From the NCBI RefSeq assembly GCF_014207855.1, contig NZ_JACHKZ010000005.1, positions 1-64,000 on the forward strand: a DNA stretch of 64,000 nt. Reading direction: 5' to 3'. A program made the position numbers and the translations under genes. The DNA is from Comamonas odontotermitis (lineage in GTDB: Bacteria; Pseudomonadota; Gammaproteobacteria; Burkholderiales; Burkholderiaceae_C). Positions 1 through 8,140 of the stretch are shown here, one piece after another (the stretch's first letter is position 1; each line of letters starts with the position of its first letter). The notes under the pieces were generated by a model. The model made no database searches. It had not been told where the DNA came from and saw nothing but the letters and a program-made list of their open reading frames with translations.

Positions 1-2
1 TT

Positions 3-92
3 GAGCGACAGGTGGCCGAGCTCAATATCCGGGCATCCATCCTCAATCGCTTCACCGAGCTGGGCACGCCCCAAACGGTGGCCGTGGCATAA
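3..92 (+). CDS. IS5-family transposase, C-terminal fragment at window edge
   Basis: An open frame enters from the left edge and reads ERQVAELNIRASILNRFTEL before ending with LGTPQTVAVA and TAA at 90-92. This resembles the C-terminal tail of IS5-family DDE transposases, which end in a short helical QVAELxxRxxxLNxFTxLG segment close to the right inverted repeat. The catalytic residues lie outside the window. It belongs to the element whose end is at 146. Confidence 0.65.
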   Translation, partial: ERQVAELNIRASILNRFTELGTPQTVAVA

Positions 93-128
93 CTACGTCT
101 GGGGTTTGGGGAGACTCAGTCTCAAACC

Positions 129-146
129 GATTTATGCAACAAAGCC
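129..146. repeat. Terminal inverted repeat (right end) of the IS5-family element
   Basis: The 18 bases gatttatgcaacaaagcc form the right terminus. The matching left repeat is outside the window, so the target duplication cannot be confirmed. IS903-group elements usually duplicate 9 bp, so the bases after 146 (acatcaagg) would be expected again left of the element. Confidence 0.7.
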
Positions 147-173
147 ACATCAAGGGACAAATATGGCATCGAA

Positions 174-575
174 GTGATGCTATCAATTTTAGCCAGAAAT
201 AATTTTTTGGCTGATTCTCTTTCCGAATCAGCCAAAAAACAAATTCATGATGACGTATACACCAACAAGCCGGAAATTACTGGATTTATCGGCGATCTTG
301 GATTAGCCGATGTCTACAGGTATGAAAACTGGCTCGGAACTCTAAAGACTTTTTCCAAAAATGATGAGGACTTTGTTAAAAATTTGAATGAAATCATTTT
401 GAATGAAATGACAGACCCCAGAGAAACATTGGGAATACGCTCTATGGTCGATAATCATAATTACTTGGAAAAACTAAGTAAAGAAGCCAAAGATAAGTAT
501 TTATATTATATTGATAATTACATTAAAAGCTATTCCAGCAATGAGAAAGCCTCGTATATCAACAGCAAGAAATAA
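174..575 (+). CDS. Hypothetical AT-rich protein, probably 5'-truncated by the IS
   Basis: This is a 133-residue, charged, probably soluble helical protein rich in Lys, Asn and Ser. I do not recognise its family. The nominal start is GTG at 174, directly before ATG at 177, with no convincing ribosome binding site. The frame is open without a stop back to the IS end at 146 (TSRDKYGIEV precedes the first Met), so the natural start was probably upstream and removed by the insertion. Its AT-rich codon use contrasts with the GC-rich chromosome and suggests horizontal acquisition. It could be a remnant of an immunity or defence-type gene, but nothing in the sequence proves that. Confidence 0.5.
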   Translation: MMLSILARNNFLADSLSESAKKQIHDDVYTNKPEITGFIGDLGLADVYRYENWLGTLKTFSKNDEDFVKNLNEIILNEMTDPRETLGIRSMVDNHNYLEKLSKEAKDKYLYYIDNYIKSYSSNEKASYINSKK

Positions 576-912
576 TATCCGCTTCCTTACAATATCTCTC
601 AGCCATACATGGGCGCCAGAGAGGTTTTTTGCTGAATTACTCGCCCCTACAAAATGTACTCGGCGCTTACATGGGCACATAGCTCCGCTATTTCAGCGTT
701 TCGCTGTCTAAAGGCTGATGGCACAACCCAGCAAGCGTAATTTGCGATTGAGACAAAGTGCCGAACTACAGGTTCGAGCCCATTCAAGCCCCCACAGATC
801 AACGGCAAGCCAATCTTGGCCAGTTACTCAACGACGCAGATTGCATTTTGTGCACGCGCTCCATCCAGTGTGGCGGCGCCAACGCGCAGCAATCTGGTGC
901 GAACTCGCCCGT
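576..912. other. Non-coding stretch after the truncated ORF
   Basis: No frame here looks like a gene. Two small adjacent inverted repeats are visible near 680-706 (atagc-tcc-gctat and cagcg-ttt-cgctg). A tRNA T-arm-like string (ggttcgagccc) occurs near 771, but no cloverleaf can be built around it. Composition shifts from AT-rich to GC-rich across the interval, consistent with a junction between acquired and native DNA. Confidence 0.4.
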
Positions 913-1650
913 TCAGGACTGTTTCTTTTCCGTGCGGCGTCTCGCCAGAAATGCCGCAAATCCCAAGATTCCAATGGTGGCAGCGCCGGCAGCACCAGCG
1001 CCAACAGGAACAGGTGTCACCGCTGGAGTTGGGGGCGGCGGCGGTGGGGGAGGAGGAGGAGGTGGCGGAGCGGCGTCATCAATGCACACGCGCGTGACTC
1101 CGCCTCCACTTGTATCGTTAACGAGCATGTTCAGCTTCAATGCGCTGATCCATTGATTTGCAGACACCTTCACTTTCGCGGAGCCATTAAATGCCGGAGC
1201 AGGCGCCAAGGTTATCGCGCCTGATTGCTGTACAAGGGTTTCAGTGCCCGAGGCACCAGCCGGCAACGGAGTCTGCACAATATCTGTATCGGTAAAGGCA
1301 TATGCCTGACCATCCAGATCCACAGAGAATGTGTCGCCGGGCTGGAAGACATCCAGATCCACATTGATGGAACTTGCCAATACCGGATGGCTGAAACTGT
1401 AGGTGCAGGAAATAGTTGTGCTCTGTAGCTGCCCAAGCGCAACCCCATCGTATGGGTAGCCCGGCCCCAGGATCGTACTGACCGGGTTGTAAACGCCATT
1501 GGTCGGATCATTGTCGCACCCCGATTCCGTGACGGCGCCATATGTACCAGGCAGTGCCAAGCACTGCTGTGCGGCATTTGCCAGCTGCATGACAGGCAAA
1601 GCAAAACCAACCAGCACGGCACATTTGGATAGCTTCAAATTCAATGGCAT
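913..1650 (-). CDS. Secreted protein with proline tract and C-terminal sorting-type tail
   Basis: This is a 245-residue exported protein. The ATG at 1650 is preceded by GAGG at a good distance and gives an N-terminal signal peptide (hydrophobic segment ending at ANA, cleavage before AQQC). The body is rich in Thr, Ser and Gly with paired cysteines. A tract of 13 prolines follows, then a hydrophobic helix (GAATIGILGFAAFLA) and a basic end (RRRTEKK). That tripartite end resembles IPTL/PEP-CTERM sorting tails, although the IPTL motif itself is degenerate here. Such tails hold proteins in the inner membrane until an exosortase-like enzyme processes them. The body has no recognised domain. Confidence 0.7.
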   Translation of the reverse strand: MPLNLKLSKCAVLVGFALPVMQLANAAQQCLALPGTYGAVTESGCDNDPTNGVYNPVSTILGPGYPYDGVALGQLQSTTISCTYSFSHPVLASSINVDLDVFQPGDTFSVDLDGQAYAFTDTDIVQTPLPAGASGTETLVQQSGAITLAPAPAFNGSAKVKVSANQWISALKLNMLVNDTSGGGVTRVCIDDAAPPPPPPPPPPPPPTPAVTPVPVGAGAAGAATIGILGFAAFLARRRTEKKQS

Positions 1651-1935
1651 ACCCAACCTCGCTAGATATGTAAGCAATTTATAAATACTATCTAAATATC
1701 ACAGGCCAGGGAACTGCAATTGCCCACTAGCAGCAGCATCAATTGCCAATGAAGCCGAGGTGATGTAGAGGCGTTGGAGCGGCCATTGCGAGTGTTTTCT
1801 CGCCGCGCTGCCAAGTGTTGCGCCCACGTTCTTTGGCCGTGGTCTTCCAGGACGAGTATCCATTGCGCCGGTCTGCCTTGGGTATGGTGAGCAAACCGTC
1901 GCTCTTCCACATTCGTTGATCGCGCTGCCTTTGGC
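1651..1935. other. Interval with no supported gene
   Basis: The AT-rich bases at 1655-1700 are the probable promoter region of the minus-strand secreted protein. The remainder has an open minus-strand frame ending near 1739, but its composition and lack of a start signal do not support a gene. It could be decayed coding sequence. Confidence 0.35.
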
Positions 1936-2331
1936 TCAGTCTGGGAAGCGCTCCACATGCAATTCGCCGCGCCGTCCTGCATAGCTCACATGCCGCCCTG
2001 CAATCCAAACGGTGTACCCAACACAGCCAGCACGTTGGGTCAGCAGCTTGAACTCAGGGTACATCACACGGCCTTGTTGCGCCCCCAGAATGGCTGCACG
2101 CACACCGTCCTGATCAAAGGCGTCAGCAATGGGCGCTTCAGGCAAGGCAAATTCGAATGCAAAGTTTTCCCCATTTGCAAGAAAGTACGTCGCACGGGCC
2201 GTTCGGTAGTCGACGTGGTACGACTCGACGCCCACGCCCATCAGCTGGGTGATCACTTGGCCAAAGTGAATCTCTCCGGCATTGGATGCGTCAAATGTGG
2301 ACTGAATGACGGAACGGGGATCAAGGCTCAT
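1936..2331 (-). CDS. DUF1398 family protein
   Basis: This 131-residue soluble protein is of the DUF1398 (YbcV-like) family. The N-terminus SLDPRSVIQSTFDASNAGEI, the following HFGQVITQLMGVGVESYHVDY and the C-terminal GCVGYTVWIAGRHVSYAGRRG segment are characteristic. The function is unknown; relatives are often annotated as phage envelope protein without evidence. AGGAAAAACG precedes the ATG. It lies 42 bp downstream of the marR-type gene on the same strand, so the two are probably cotranscribed. Confidence 0.75.
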   Translation of the reverse strand: MSLDPRSVIQSTFDASNAGEIHFGQVITQLMGVGVESYHVDYRTARATYFLANGENFAFEFALPEAPIADAFDQDGVRAAILGAQQGRVMYPEFKLLTQRAGCVGYTVWIAGRHVSYAGRRGELHVERFPD

Positions 2332-2373
2332 CGTTTTTCCTGTTTGAAAGAGTCAATCGAAGCTAATGCGGGG

Positions 2374-2844
2374 TCAGGAGACGGGAATGGTCTGAAACCG
2401 GTGGTGCTGCACCAGGGCTTTCATCAGCCCCATGAGGATGCGGCGGTCCTGCGCTTCGAGATGTCCAAAGAAATGGTCGTCATTCGCATCCGCTAATTCC
2501 GCCAACTCGGGCACCAACTTCATTCCCGCAGCTGTCAACACCAGGTATTGCTCCCGGAGATCTCCGTCTTTGTAATGCCTTGCTGCCAGGCCCTTTTCTT
2601 CAAGCCTGGAGACAATTTTTGAAGCGGCCCCCTTGGTCATGCCCAGGGCCTGTATCAGTTCCATATGTCTGGTTTCAGGTTGAGTCCAGAGCGTGCGCAA
2701 CGCCACCCATTCGGTCACGGACACGCCTTTGACTTCAAGCATCTGCTGGAAGCGGCCAGATACATGGTTGGACACAAACCGCATCCAGAAGCCCAGATGG
2801 GCGTCCAACGGGGAAGGGGTTATCGGCGCCGGGCTGTCAGGCAT
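2374..2844 (-). CDS. MarR family transcriptional regulator
   Basis: This 156-residue winged-helix regulator has an N-terminal dimerisation helix (LDAHLGFWMRFVSNHVSGRF), a helix-turn-helix around residues 55-85 (MELIQALGMTKGAASKIVSR) and a wing (LEEKGLAARHYKDGDLREQY). MarR proteins bind short palindromes and usually repress their own operon until they bind a small ligand. AGGAG lies just upstream of the ATG. A perfect 14-bp palindrome begins 27 bp upstream. It is the first gene of a probable pair with the DUF1398 gene. Confidence 0.88.
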   Translation of the reverse strand: MPDSPAPITPSPLDAHLGFWMRFVSNHVSGRFQQMLEVKGVSVTEWVALRTLWTQPETRHMELIQALGMTKGAASKIVSRLEEKGLAARHYKDGDLREQYLVLTAAGMKLVPELAELADANDDHFFGHLEAQDRRILMGLMKALVQHHRFQTIPVS

Positions 2845-2871
2845 CCATTCTCCTTGAAAGACCGCATTTTA

Positions 2872-2885
2872 GTTTCCATGGAAAC
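2872..2885. promoter_or_regulatory. Candidate MarR operator
   Basis: gtttccatggaaac is a perfect 14-bp palindrome immediately upstream of the ribosome binding site of the marR gene. Placement between promoter and start codon fits autorepression. This is an inference from symmetry and position. Confidence 0.45.
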
Positions 2886-3271
2886 CTGCGTCAATAACAC
2901 AGAGAGCCGAGTGTGGCTTTCGCCCCCAACCCCATGTGAAAGCGGGCGCCCACGCCTCGCAGTGCGTGAATGCGCTGCAGGCCACGCGCCCGTGCTTCCG
3001 CCTGGATTCGTTTTCCCTTCAGATTCGTCTGTCTGCCAAAGCGGGCTGCAGCACTTGCACTGGCTGCAAGTTCTTGCGGGTACAGACCAGACAGCTCCCG
3101 CTTTTGATAGCGAAATGCAACACAAATGATTTAATTTTTAAATTAATCATTGTTTTATGATAAATTTAATCACTTCTCTCAACCGTGTTCGCTGCATTCC
3201 AAAGCAATACGAAATGCCTTGGCAATACGTGCTGAATGCATTGCGATCACTGCATAGCACAGGTCTCTTCA
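2886..3271. other. Intergenic region with AT-rich promoter segment
   Basis: No gene is supported. The sequence at 3122-3177 is very AT-rich, in contrast to its surroundings, and contains an imperfect inverted repeat with atgatt/aatcat arms at 3125-3149. This is a plausible promoter region for the downstream secreted protein and a plausible H-NS-like silencer target. Confidence 0.4.
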
Positions 3272-4561
3272 ATGATTCTTCATCGTTACAGGCAAGCGCT
3301 GTCTATGGGGCTGGTTCTGACCGCTCCACTTGCGAGCCATGCCCAACTGGTTCTGCGGCCAGCTTCCGCCCTTCCGATCCCGACCTTCACCTGCGCCAAT
3401 GCCGCTGACCCACTGCTCACTGCCGATGCTTTGAAGAATCCGGGCCAGGCATTGAACACCAATGCTGTCAGTGTGGTGGATCGCGGCAATCAGCAACGCT
3501 GGGCTTACGCATTCGATCCAGCCAACCCTGGCTCTCACACCATTCCGAAGGCAACCGCGGGAAGCACCGAGCAGATCCCCACCTCGTACACCCGCGCGGG
3601 AAACACGCCTCCGTCCGACTTGAGCAGCCTGTCTTCCATGGCCTGGCAGTACTTTTCGGGGCGTGAGGTTTTTGCGTATGGCGGTGGCACTGCAACAGCC
3701 CCCCAGCTCGGCACAGGGCAGTCTTTGACGTCGGTCGGTTTCTATCTGTCAAACCCCAACGGCGGGGCGGCGGCCAACCAGACCCGCTTTCTGCAGTTCC
3801 AGTTCTATCTCGCGCCTGAGGTCGACCCCGCCACCTATCAGCTGACATTGAACGCGGTGTCTGCCGATGACCAGGTTCTGCGTTACTACCTCAATGGCAC
3901 GGCCTGGCAAAGCGCAGGGACCCAGCTAGGCGGTGGGGCTACCGCTGACCAGCAATGGCGCACCGGCCTCAATACGTTGACGGTGGCATTGTTTGACACG
4001 ATCTCCTCAGCCACCCGCCTGGCAGTGGGTGGTGCTACCGCTTCTAACTGCGCTGCCGTGATGCGGACCTTGGGTGTGTCTCTTGCCGTTCAGGCACCGG
4101 TCATAACACCCGAGCAAACCGAGACATTCACAGGGGTCGCCACTGCAACGCCGTCAGGCGGCGGCGCTGCAGGCCCACTGCCGGCCGGAACCTCCGTCAC
4201 AGTGACGCTGACGGGCCCCAATGGCTTTACCGCCACCCAAACCACAACCGTGGTGGGCAATGACGGCCAATACAGCATCATCTGGCCTGCTGGGCTTGCG
4301 CAAGGCAACTATGAGGCGATTGCCAGCCTTACAGCGCAACCTGCGGTCCAGTCCACGCTTGGCTCTTTTGAGGTGCGGGTAGAGACACCACCTCCTCCTC
4401 CGCCGCCGCCACCACCACCTCCTCCTCCACCGCCCCCGCCACCACCGCCTCCTCCTGCCCCAACTGCACCGCAGGCGGTTCCGGCTCTGGGTTCATTCGG
4501 GTTGATGGGCCTTTCATCTCTGTTGGCCTGGGTTGCCTTTGCCCGAAGACGCCGCATTTAA
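3272..4561 (+). CDS. IPTL-CTERM-type surface protein with 23-proline tract
   Basis: This is a 429-residue secreted protein. The ATG at 3272 gives a compact signal peptide (hydrophobic core LSMGLVLTAPL, cleavage after SHA); an in-frame ATG at 3236 would bury it. The region around residues 270-365 looks like an Ig-like fold (TFTGVATATPSGG, SVTVTLTGPNGF, QYSIIWPAGLAQGNYEAIASL). A run of 23 prolines encoded by mixed codons follows, then a sorting-type end: VPALGSFGLMGLSSLLAWVAF followed by ARRRR. This matches the IPTLxxWG-CTERM pattern (motif, membrane helix, basic tail). A terminator follows directly. Confidence 0.8.
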   Translation: MILHRYRQALSMGLVLTAPLASHAQLVLRPASALPIPTFTCANAADPLLTADALKNPGQALNTNAVSVVDRGNQQRWAYAFDPANPGSHTIPKATAGSTEQIPTSYTRAGNTPPSDLSSLSSMAWQYFSGREVFAYGGGTATAPQLGTGQSLTSVGFYLSNPNGGAAANQTRFLQFQFYLAPEVDPATYQLTLNAVSADDQVLRYYLNGTAWQSAGTQLGGGATADQQWRTGLNTLTVALFDTISSATRLAVGGATASNCAAVMRTLGVSLAVQAPVITPEQTETFTGVATATPSGGGAAGPLPAGTSVTVTLTGPNGFTATQTTTVVGNDGQYSIIWPAGLAQGNYEAIASLTAQPAVQSTLGSFEVRVETPPPPPPPPPPPPPPPPPPPPPPPAPTAPQAVPALGSFGLMGLSSLLAWVAFARRRRI

Positions 4562-4567
4562 TTCATA

Positions 4568-4590
4568 AAGCCACCTTCGGGTGGTTTTTT
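4568..4590 (+). terminator. Rho-independent terminator
   Basis: A ccacc-ttcg-ggtgg hairpin with flanking A/T pairing is followed by six Ts, just after the stop codon of the preceding secreted-protein gene. Confidence 0.8.
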
Positions 4591-4834
4591 ATTGACTGAA
4601 TGACTGCGGACGATTGGCATGCCATTACCACCCAACAGAACAAATCATGGGAATCTGCAGAGATTACTCACCAAGAGAGCATCTGACAGGATGTGTAAAT
4701 ACGCCCTCGCATTCCTAATGAAAACCCTCGTGAATCATTAACAATTCTTTATTAATATGCTTCTTATTCGACAAAGATATAATTCATAAAATAATAAGTT
4801 ACTATTGATAAATTAACTAAAATTGGAAATATAT

Positions 4835-6490
4835 ATGAATATTTTGAGAAATACTGTTGCTTGCGCATCGTTGCTGGTGGCAATGAGCGTGAACGCGCAA
4901 ACAACCACCCTATATGCTCAGAATTTCAACAGCCCTGCCACAACGGCGTGCCCCGATTGGGGCGGTGCGGGTTCGGCAAGCAGCTTGTCGACCGACTACA
5001 ACGGCGCAGGGCAAACTGGCTCAGCCACGTTCAGCCAAATTGGAACTGCAGATCGCGTGTGCTGGGGAAGCCCAGGCCTCAATACCGATCCAGAAGGAAC
5101 CGCAACGCCCTATTCCGGAGGGTTTGCCCGCAATGGGTCTGTGGTGGAGTCTTGGGCAATCGCCTTTGATCCTCAAGGGAAGCCCTTCATCAACGGGCAA
5201 CTCGATCTTGCACACATAACACCGGGCAATTTGAATGGCATTGCTACACCGCTGACGAACTACCCTGGCACAGCCAGCAGCGTTCCAATGGCGTTGCGCT
5301 TTTTCCGAATTCCGGCTGGCAGCAGTTTCAACCTCGCGGCCGGGGCAAGCACTGCAGTGGGTACCCCGGCCAATCCGGCCAATGTGATGATTGCGGGCGT
5401 AGCACAGACGCCGCTCCCTGAATCAGGCATGGTCGCAGTCACAAAAGACGGCAGTTACTCTCGCTATGCTGCCGATTGGAATGTGCACCAGTTTTCTGTA
5501 GATACAAGCAGTTTCGGGGTGGGCGACCAGCTCGCGATTGTGGGAACCGTGATCGATAACTTGACTTATATCGTTTTTGACAACTTGGTCATCACTGCCG
5601 CCTCGGCCCCCGTTCAGCCACCCAGCATCAGCAAGCATTTTGGAGCGCCGCAGGTAAATCCAGGGCAGTCGACTACGCTGACCATTGACATCACGGGCAA
5701 TGGCATCAACTCCGTCAATGGCCTCACGGTGACCGACAACCTGCCTGCACCAGTGGTCGTTGGCAATGGTGGCGTCATCGCCAACTCTTGTGGCGGCACA
5801 CTGGCTGCAACTGCGGGCAGCAACCAGATTCAGTTGACCAACGGTGTACTGCCAGCCGCAGGCTGCCAGCTTCAAGTAGAGGTGCAGTGGCCCATGGCTG
5901 CTGTGGCGCAATGTTCGGGTTCAGCGGTGACAAACACCATTGTCGACGGCACAGATTTCACCGTTGGTGCTACCACGACTGCGGGAACAAATGCCCAGGC
6001 AACGCTTGCCTGCCCGGCACCTCCAGCGCCTCCTGTCGCCTCTGTAAACTGCACCCCGAAGACGCTGGTGGATGCTGCGGGTCAAAGCGCCGTCTGCGCC
6101 ATCACACTCAACGTGTCCCAGCCTGCAGATTTGACAATCAACCTGCAGCCACCCACTGCCAGCCCTCGCTACCAAAGCACCTGCCTCAATACGATTGTGA
6201 TTCCTGCAGGTGCGACCAGTGCGACTTGCACTATTACAGCTACTGCCAATACCGAACCGAGCGACGGTGATGTAACGGCAACGATAGCGATTGTTGATTC
6301 GGCCTCTTCACCAACTCCATCCTATGTGGTGGGCACCCGGTCAGATAGCGTGCTGATTGGAAACGACGATGTACCACTCCCGCCAAGCACACCTTCGCCA
6401 GTTCCTTCACTGCATGTGCTGGCACTCCTTGCCCTCTCACTCGCCCTTGCTGGCCTTGGAGTATTCAGAGTGCGCAGTCACCAAGACTGA
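4835..6490 (+). CDS. IPTL-CTERM-type secreted protein with DUF11-like repeat domain
   Basis: This is a 551-residue exported protein. The ATG at 4835 (GGAAA upstream) gives a signal peptide cleaved after VNA. Residues about 25-265 form a beta-rich module. Residues about 268-375 (PSISKHFGAPQVNPGQSTTL, then NGLTVTDNLPAPVVV) match the conserved extracellular repeat type formerly called DUF11/DUF7933. A cysteine-paired beta domain follows. The end, SPVPSLHVLALLALSLALAG then a short basic tail, is a divergent IPTL-type sorting signal. About 240 bp of AT-rich DNA upstream is the probable promoter region. The role is unknown; a cell-surface or matrix protein is inferred. Confidence 0.78.
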   Translation: MNILRNTVACASLLVAMSVNAQTTTLYAQNFNSPATTACPDWGGAGSASSLSTDYNGAGQTGSATFSQIGTADRVCWGSPGLNTDPEGTATPYSGGFARNGSVVESWAIAFDPQGKPFINGQLDLAHITPGNLNGIATPLTNYPGTASSVPMALRFFRIPAGSSFNLAAGASTAVGTPANPANVMIAGVAQTPLPESGMVAVTKDGSYSRYAADWNVHQFSVDTSSFGVGDQLAIVGTVIDNLTYIVFDNLVITAASAPVQPPSISKHFGAPQVNPGQSTTLTIDITGNGINSVNGLTVTDNLPAPVVVGNGGVIANSCGGTLAATAGSNQIQLTNGVLPAAGCQLQVEVQWPMAAVAQCSGSAVTNTIVDGTDFTVGATTTAGTNAQATLACPAPPAPPVASVNCTPKTLVDAAGQSAVCAITLNVSQPADLTINLQPPTASPRYQSTCLNTIVIPAGATSATCTITATANTEPSDGDVTATIAIVDSASSPTPSYVVGTRSDSVLIGNDDVPLPPSTPSPVPSLHVLALLALSLALAGLGVFRVRSHQD

Positions 6491-6563
6491 ACATGAAACC
6501 GCCTCAGGGCCGATGCCAGTCAGCTAGGCCTTGAGCGACTGTCCCTCAGTCCACCAAAAACGT

Positions 6564-6591
6564 AAAAGGAGCGCATTTCGCGCTCCTTTTT
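6564..6591 (+). terminator. Strong rho-independent terminator
   Basis: aaaaggagcgc and gcgctcctttt pair around a 5-base loop and are followed by further Ts. The A/T-flanked stem would work in both directions. Confidence 0.85.
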
Positions 6592-6885
6592 CATGGTTTT
6601 CGGAGGTTGCAAGTCCTTAGCTGGCAGGCATTGGCCTTCAGGTGGGCTATTCATGGTGCGCCTCCCGATTTGGACTATCCAAGAGGCTGTTTCTCCCACC
6701 CCAGGCCAAGCGCCATACGGCCCCCAATTGCACAGGCTGCGAAAGGTACAACGCCAAACCCAAAGATGGCCCAGAAGGATAGAGGCATCAGGAAATCCGC
6801 TGATTGTCAATAAAAGTCAAAGGAAATTCAGATCTTTAATAGTTTTATACAATTTGACTTTCAATTCCGGAGAGGGATGGGTCCA
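6592..6885. other. Intergenic region; possible mini-ORF remnant on the minus strand
   Basis: The minus strand at 6675-6788 reads a 37-codon ORF that starts MPLSFWAIFGFGVVPFAACA and ends GWEKQPLG, with one hydrophobic helix and no good ribosome binding site. It may be the tail of a decayed membrane protein or chance. The AT-rich segment 6805-6865 is the likely promoter region for the next secreted-protein gene. Confidence 0.35.
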
Positions 6886-8085
6886 ATGAAAAAGCATAAC
6901 TTGGCGATGGGAGCAATTCTCTTCGCTACATTCCACGCATACGGTGCAGAAATTACGGTAACTGCCAATTCCAATTATTTTGCCAATTGGAGTTTCAGCG
7001 ATTTTCAACCTCCCGCACAATCTCTGTACTACTACGATGGATCAGGAAACAGAGGCGCTAATGCTTTACCGACCGGGGGTGGGCAGAATGTTGGAGCTCT
7101 GGCAGGTAACCCCTTGACATGGACAGTGCCAGAGCAGGATGCCACAAAAATCACTGCGGGGGTTTTCACCACCAATCGCAATACTTTTGGTACCAATCTC
7201 CCTGCTGGCCTATTTGGCTCCGTCCCCACACCCAATCCTGGCCAGGGCTTTCTGAACAGAGGCATTGGACAGTTCAGCACCGCCAAGCCATTCGCACCAG
7301 GCACCACATTCTTCTTCCAGGATTTTGACAATACGGAAACAGCAGAATATCGCTTCTATGACTGTGCTGGAGTTCAGGTGGATGCTGGTGATTTTGATTT
7401 TCTGAAAATATCCACCATCAATACCCCCAACCACTCCCTGCAAGGAAGCGCACCCAATCGGTATTGGACGGCGTCAGCGGTCGTAGCCAATGATCCCAAT
7501 ACGGTGAGTGGCATTACCATCAAGGCCAATAATGTCTGCCGTATCGATATATCCGGCACCCGCCCTGCCGGCACCGGAGGCAGTGTCAACTACTTCCTGG
7601 GCTCACCGCCCAATGTTGTGCCCACCGCGGCTCCGGCCATCTCTGGCACCATGCAGGTGGGATCGGTTGTGACAGGAACATATGCCTATGCGGACAACGA
7701 GTCTGATGTGGAAAACCCAACTGGTACCACGTATAAATTCGTCACCAGTCCCAATGCCAGCATCGCAAGCTCCAGCGAAGGCACCACCGTGGCAAGCGGA
7801 ACAACCGGGGGAGCCTCGGCAAACGTGCCTTACACGCTTGCGGGAGCCGATGTGAATATGTATATCTATTACTGCGTCACCCCCGCTGCTCAAACCGGGG
7901 CGTCCCCCGGGGTCGAAGTATGTACCGCAGCATCGGGCCCGGTCGCCGACAAGCCAACCCCACCGGTACCGCCAACCCCAGCCGCCCCAGCCAATGTTCC
8001 GACATTGGGTGAATGGGGGGTGATGGGGCTCTCATCGCTCATTGCCATGTTTGGACTTCTGCGCATGCGCAGACGCCAGAGTTGA
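6886..8085 (+). CDS. IPTL-CTERM surface protein
   Basis: This is a 399-residue exported protein. GGAGAGGG lies about 9 nt before the ATG at 6886, which gives a signal peptide (MKKHNLAMGAILFATFHAYGA). An in-frame ATG at 6877 sits on top of the ribosome binding site and is less likely. The N-terminal 230 residues are beta-rich with a Cys pair; residues about 240-360 look like a repeat domain (PAISGTMQVGSVVTGTYAYA). The end is a textbook IPTL-CTERM tail: VPTLGEWGVMGLSSLIAMFG followed by LLRMRRR. Membrane retention with later sortase-like processing is expected from the family; the biological role is unknown. Confidence 0.85.
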   Translation: MKKHNLAMGAILFATFHAYGAEITVTANSNYFANWSFSDFQPPAQSLYYYDGSGNRGANALPTGGGQNVGALAGNPLTWTVPEQDATKITAGVFTTNRNTFGTNLPAGLFGSVPTPNPGQGFLNRGIGQFSTAKPFAPGTTFFFQDFDNTETAEYRFYDCAGVQVDAGDFDFLKISTINTPNHSLQGSAPNRYWTASAVVANDPNTVSGITIKANNVCRIDISGTRPAGTGGSVNYFLGSPPNVVPTAAPAISGTMQVGSVVTGTYAYADNESDVENPTGTTYKFVTSPNASIASSSEGTTVASGTTGGASANVPYTLAGADVNMYIYYCVTPAAQTGASPGVEVCTAASGPVADKPTPPVPPTPAAPANVPTLGEWGVMGLSSLIAMFGLLRMRRRQS

Positions 8086-8092
8086 TTGACGC

Positions 8093-8121
8093 AAAAAAGA
8101 CCGCTGCAAAGCGGTCTTTTT
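8093..8121. terminator. Bidirectional terminator between convergent genes
   Basis: agaccgc and gcggtct arms are flanked by an A-run and a T-run. It serves the plus-strand surface protein and the minus-strand ArsC-like gene, which converge here. Confidence 0.85.
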
Positions 8122-8140
8122 GCCTCTATGGATTGTGCTG

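Larger units (their letters stand above)
1..146 (+). mobile_element. Right end of an IS5-family (IS903-group) insertion sequence, partial
   Basis: The first 146 bases are the 3' end of a transposase reading frame, a short trailer and a terminal repeat whose reverse complement reads ggctttgttgcataaatc. That is one base from the IS903-type terminus as I recall it. The rest of the element lies to the left of the window. Host sequence with markedly lower GC begins at 147. Family assignment rests on the terminus and the transposase tail, so the group is likely but the exact element is unknown. Confidence 0.75.

Noticed and set aside
738-800. Possible tRNA remnant around ggttcgagccc
   Set aside because: The string looks like a T-arm, but flanking stem bases do not pair and no acceptor, D or anticodon arms can be drawn.
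758-1156. Plus-strand ORF across the antisense of the proline-tract gene
   Set aside because: Its glycine-rich second half is the complement of the proline codons of the minus-strand gene, and its start has no ribosome binding site. The minus-strand gene has a signal peptide and a sorting-type tail, so it is the real one.
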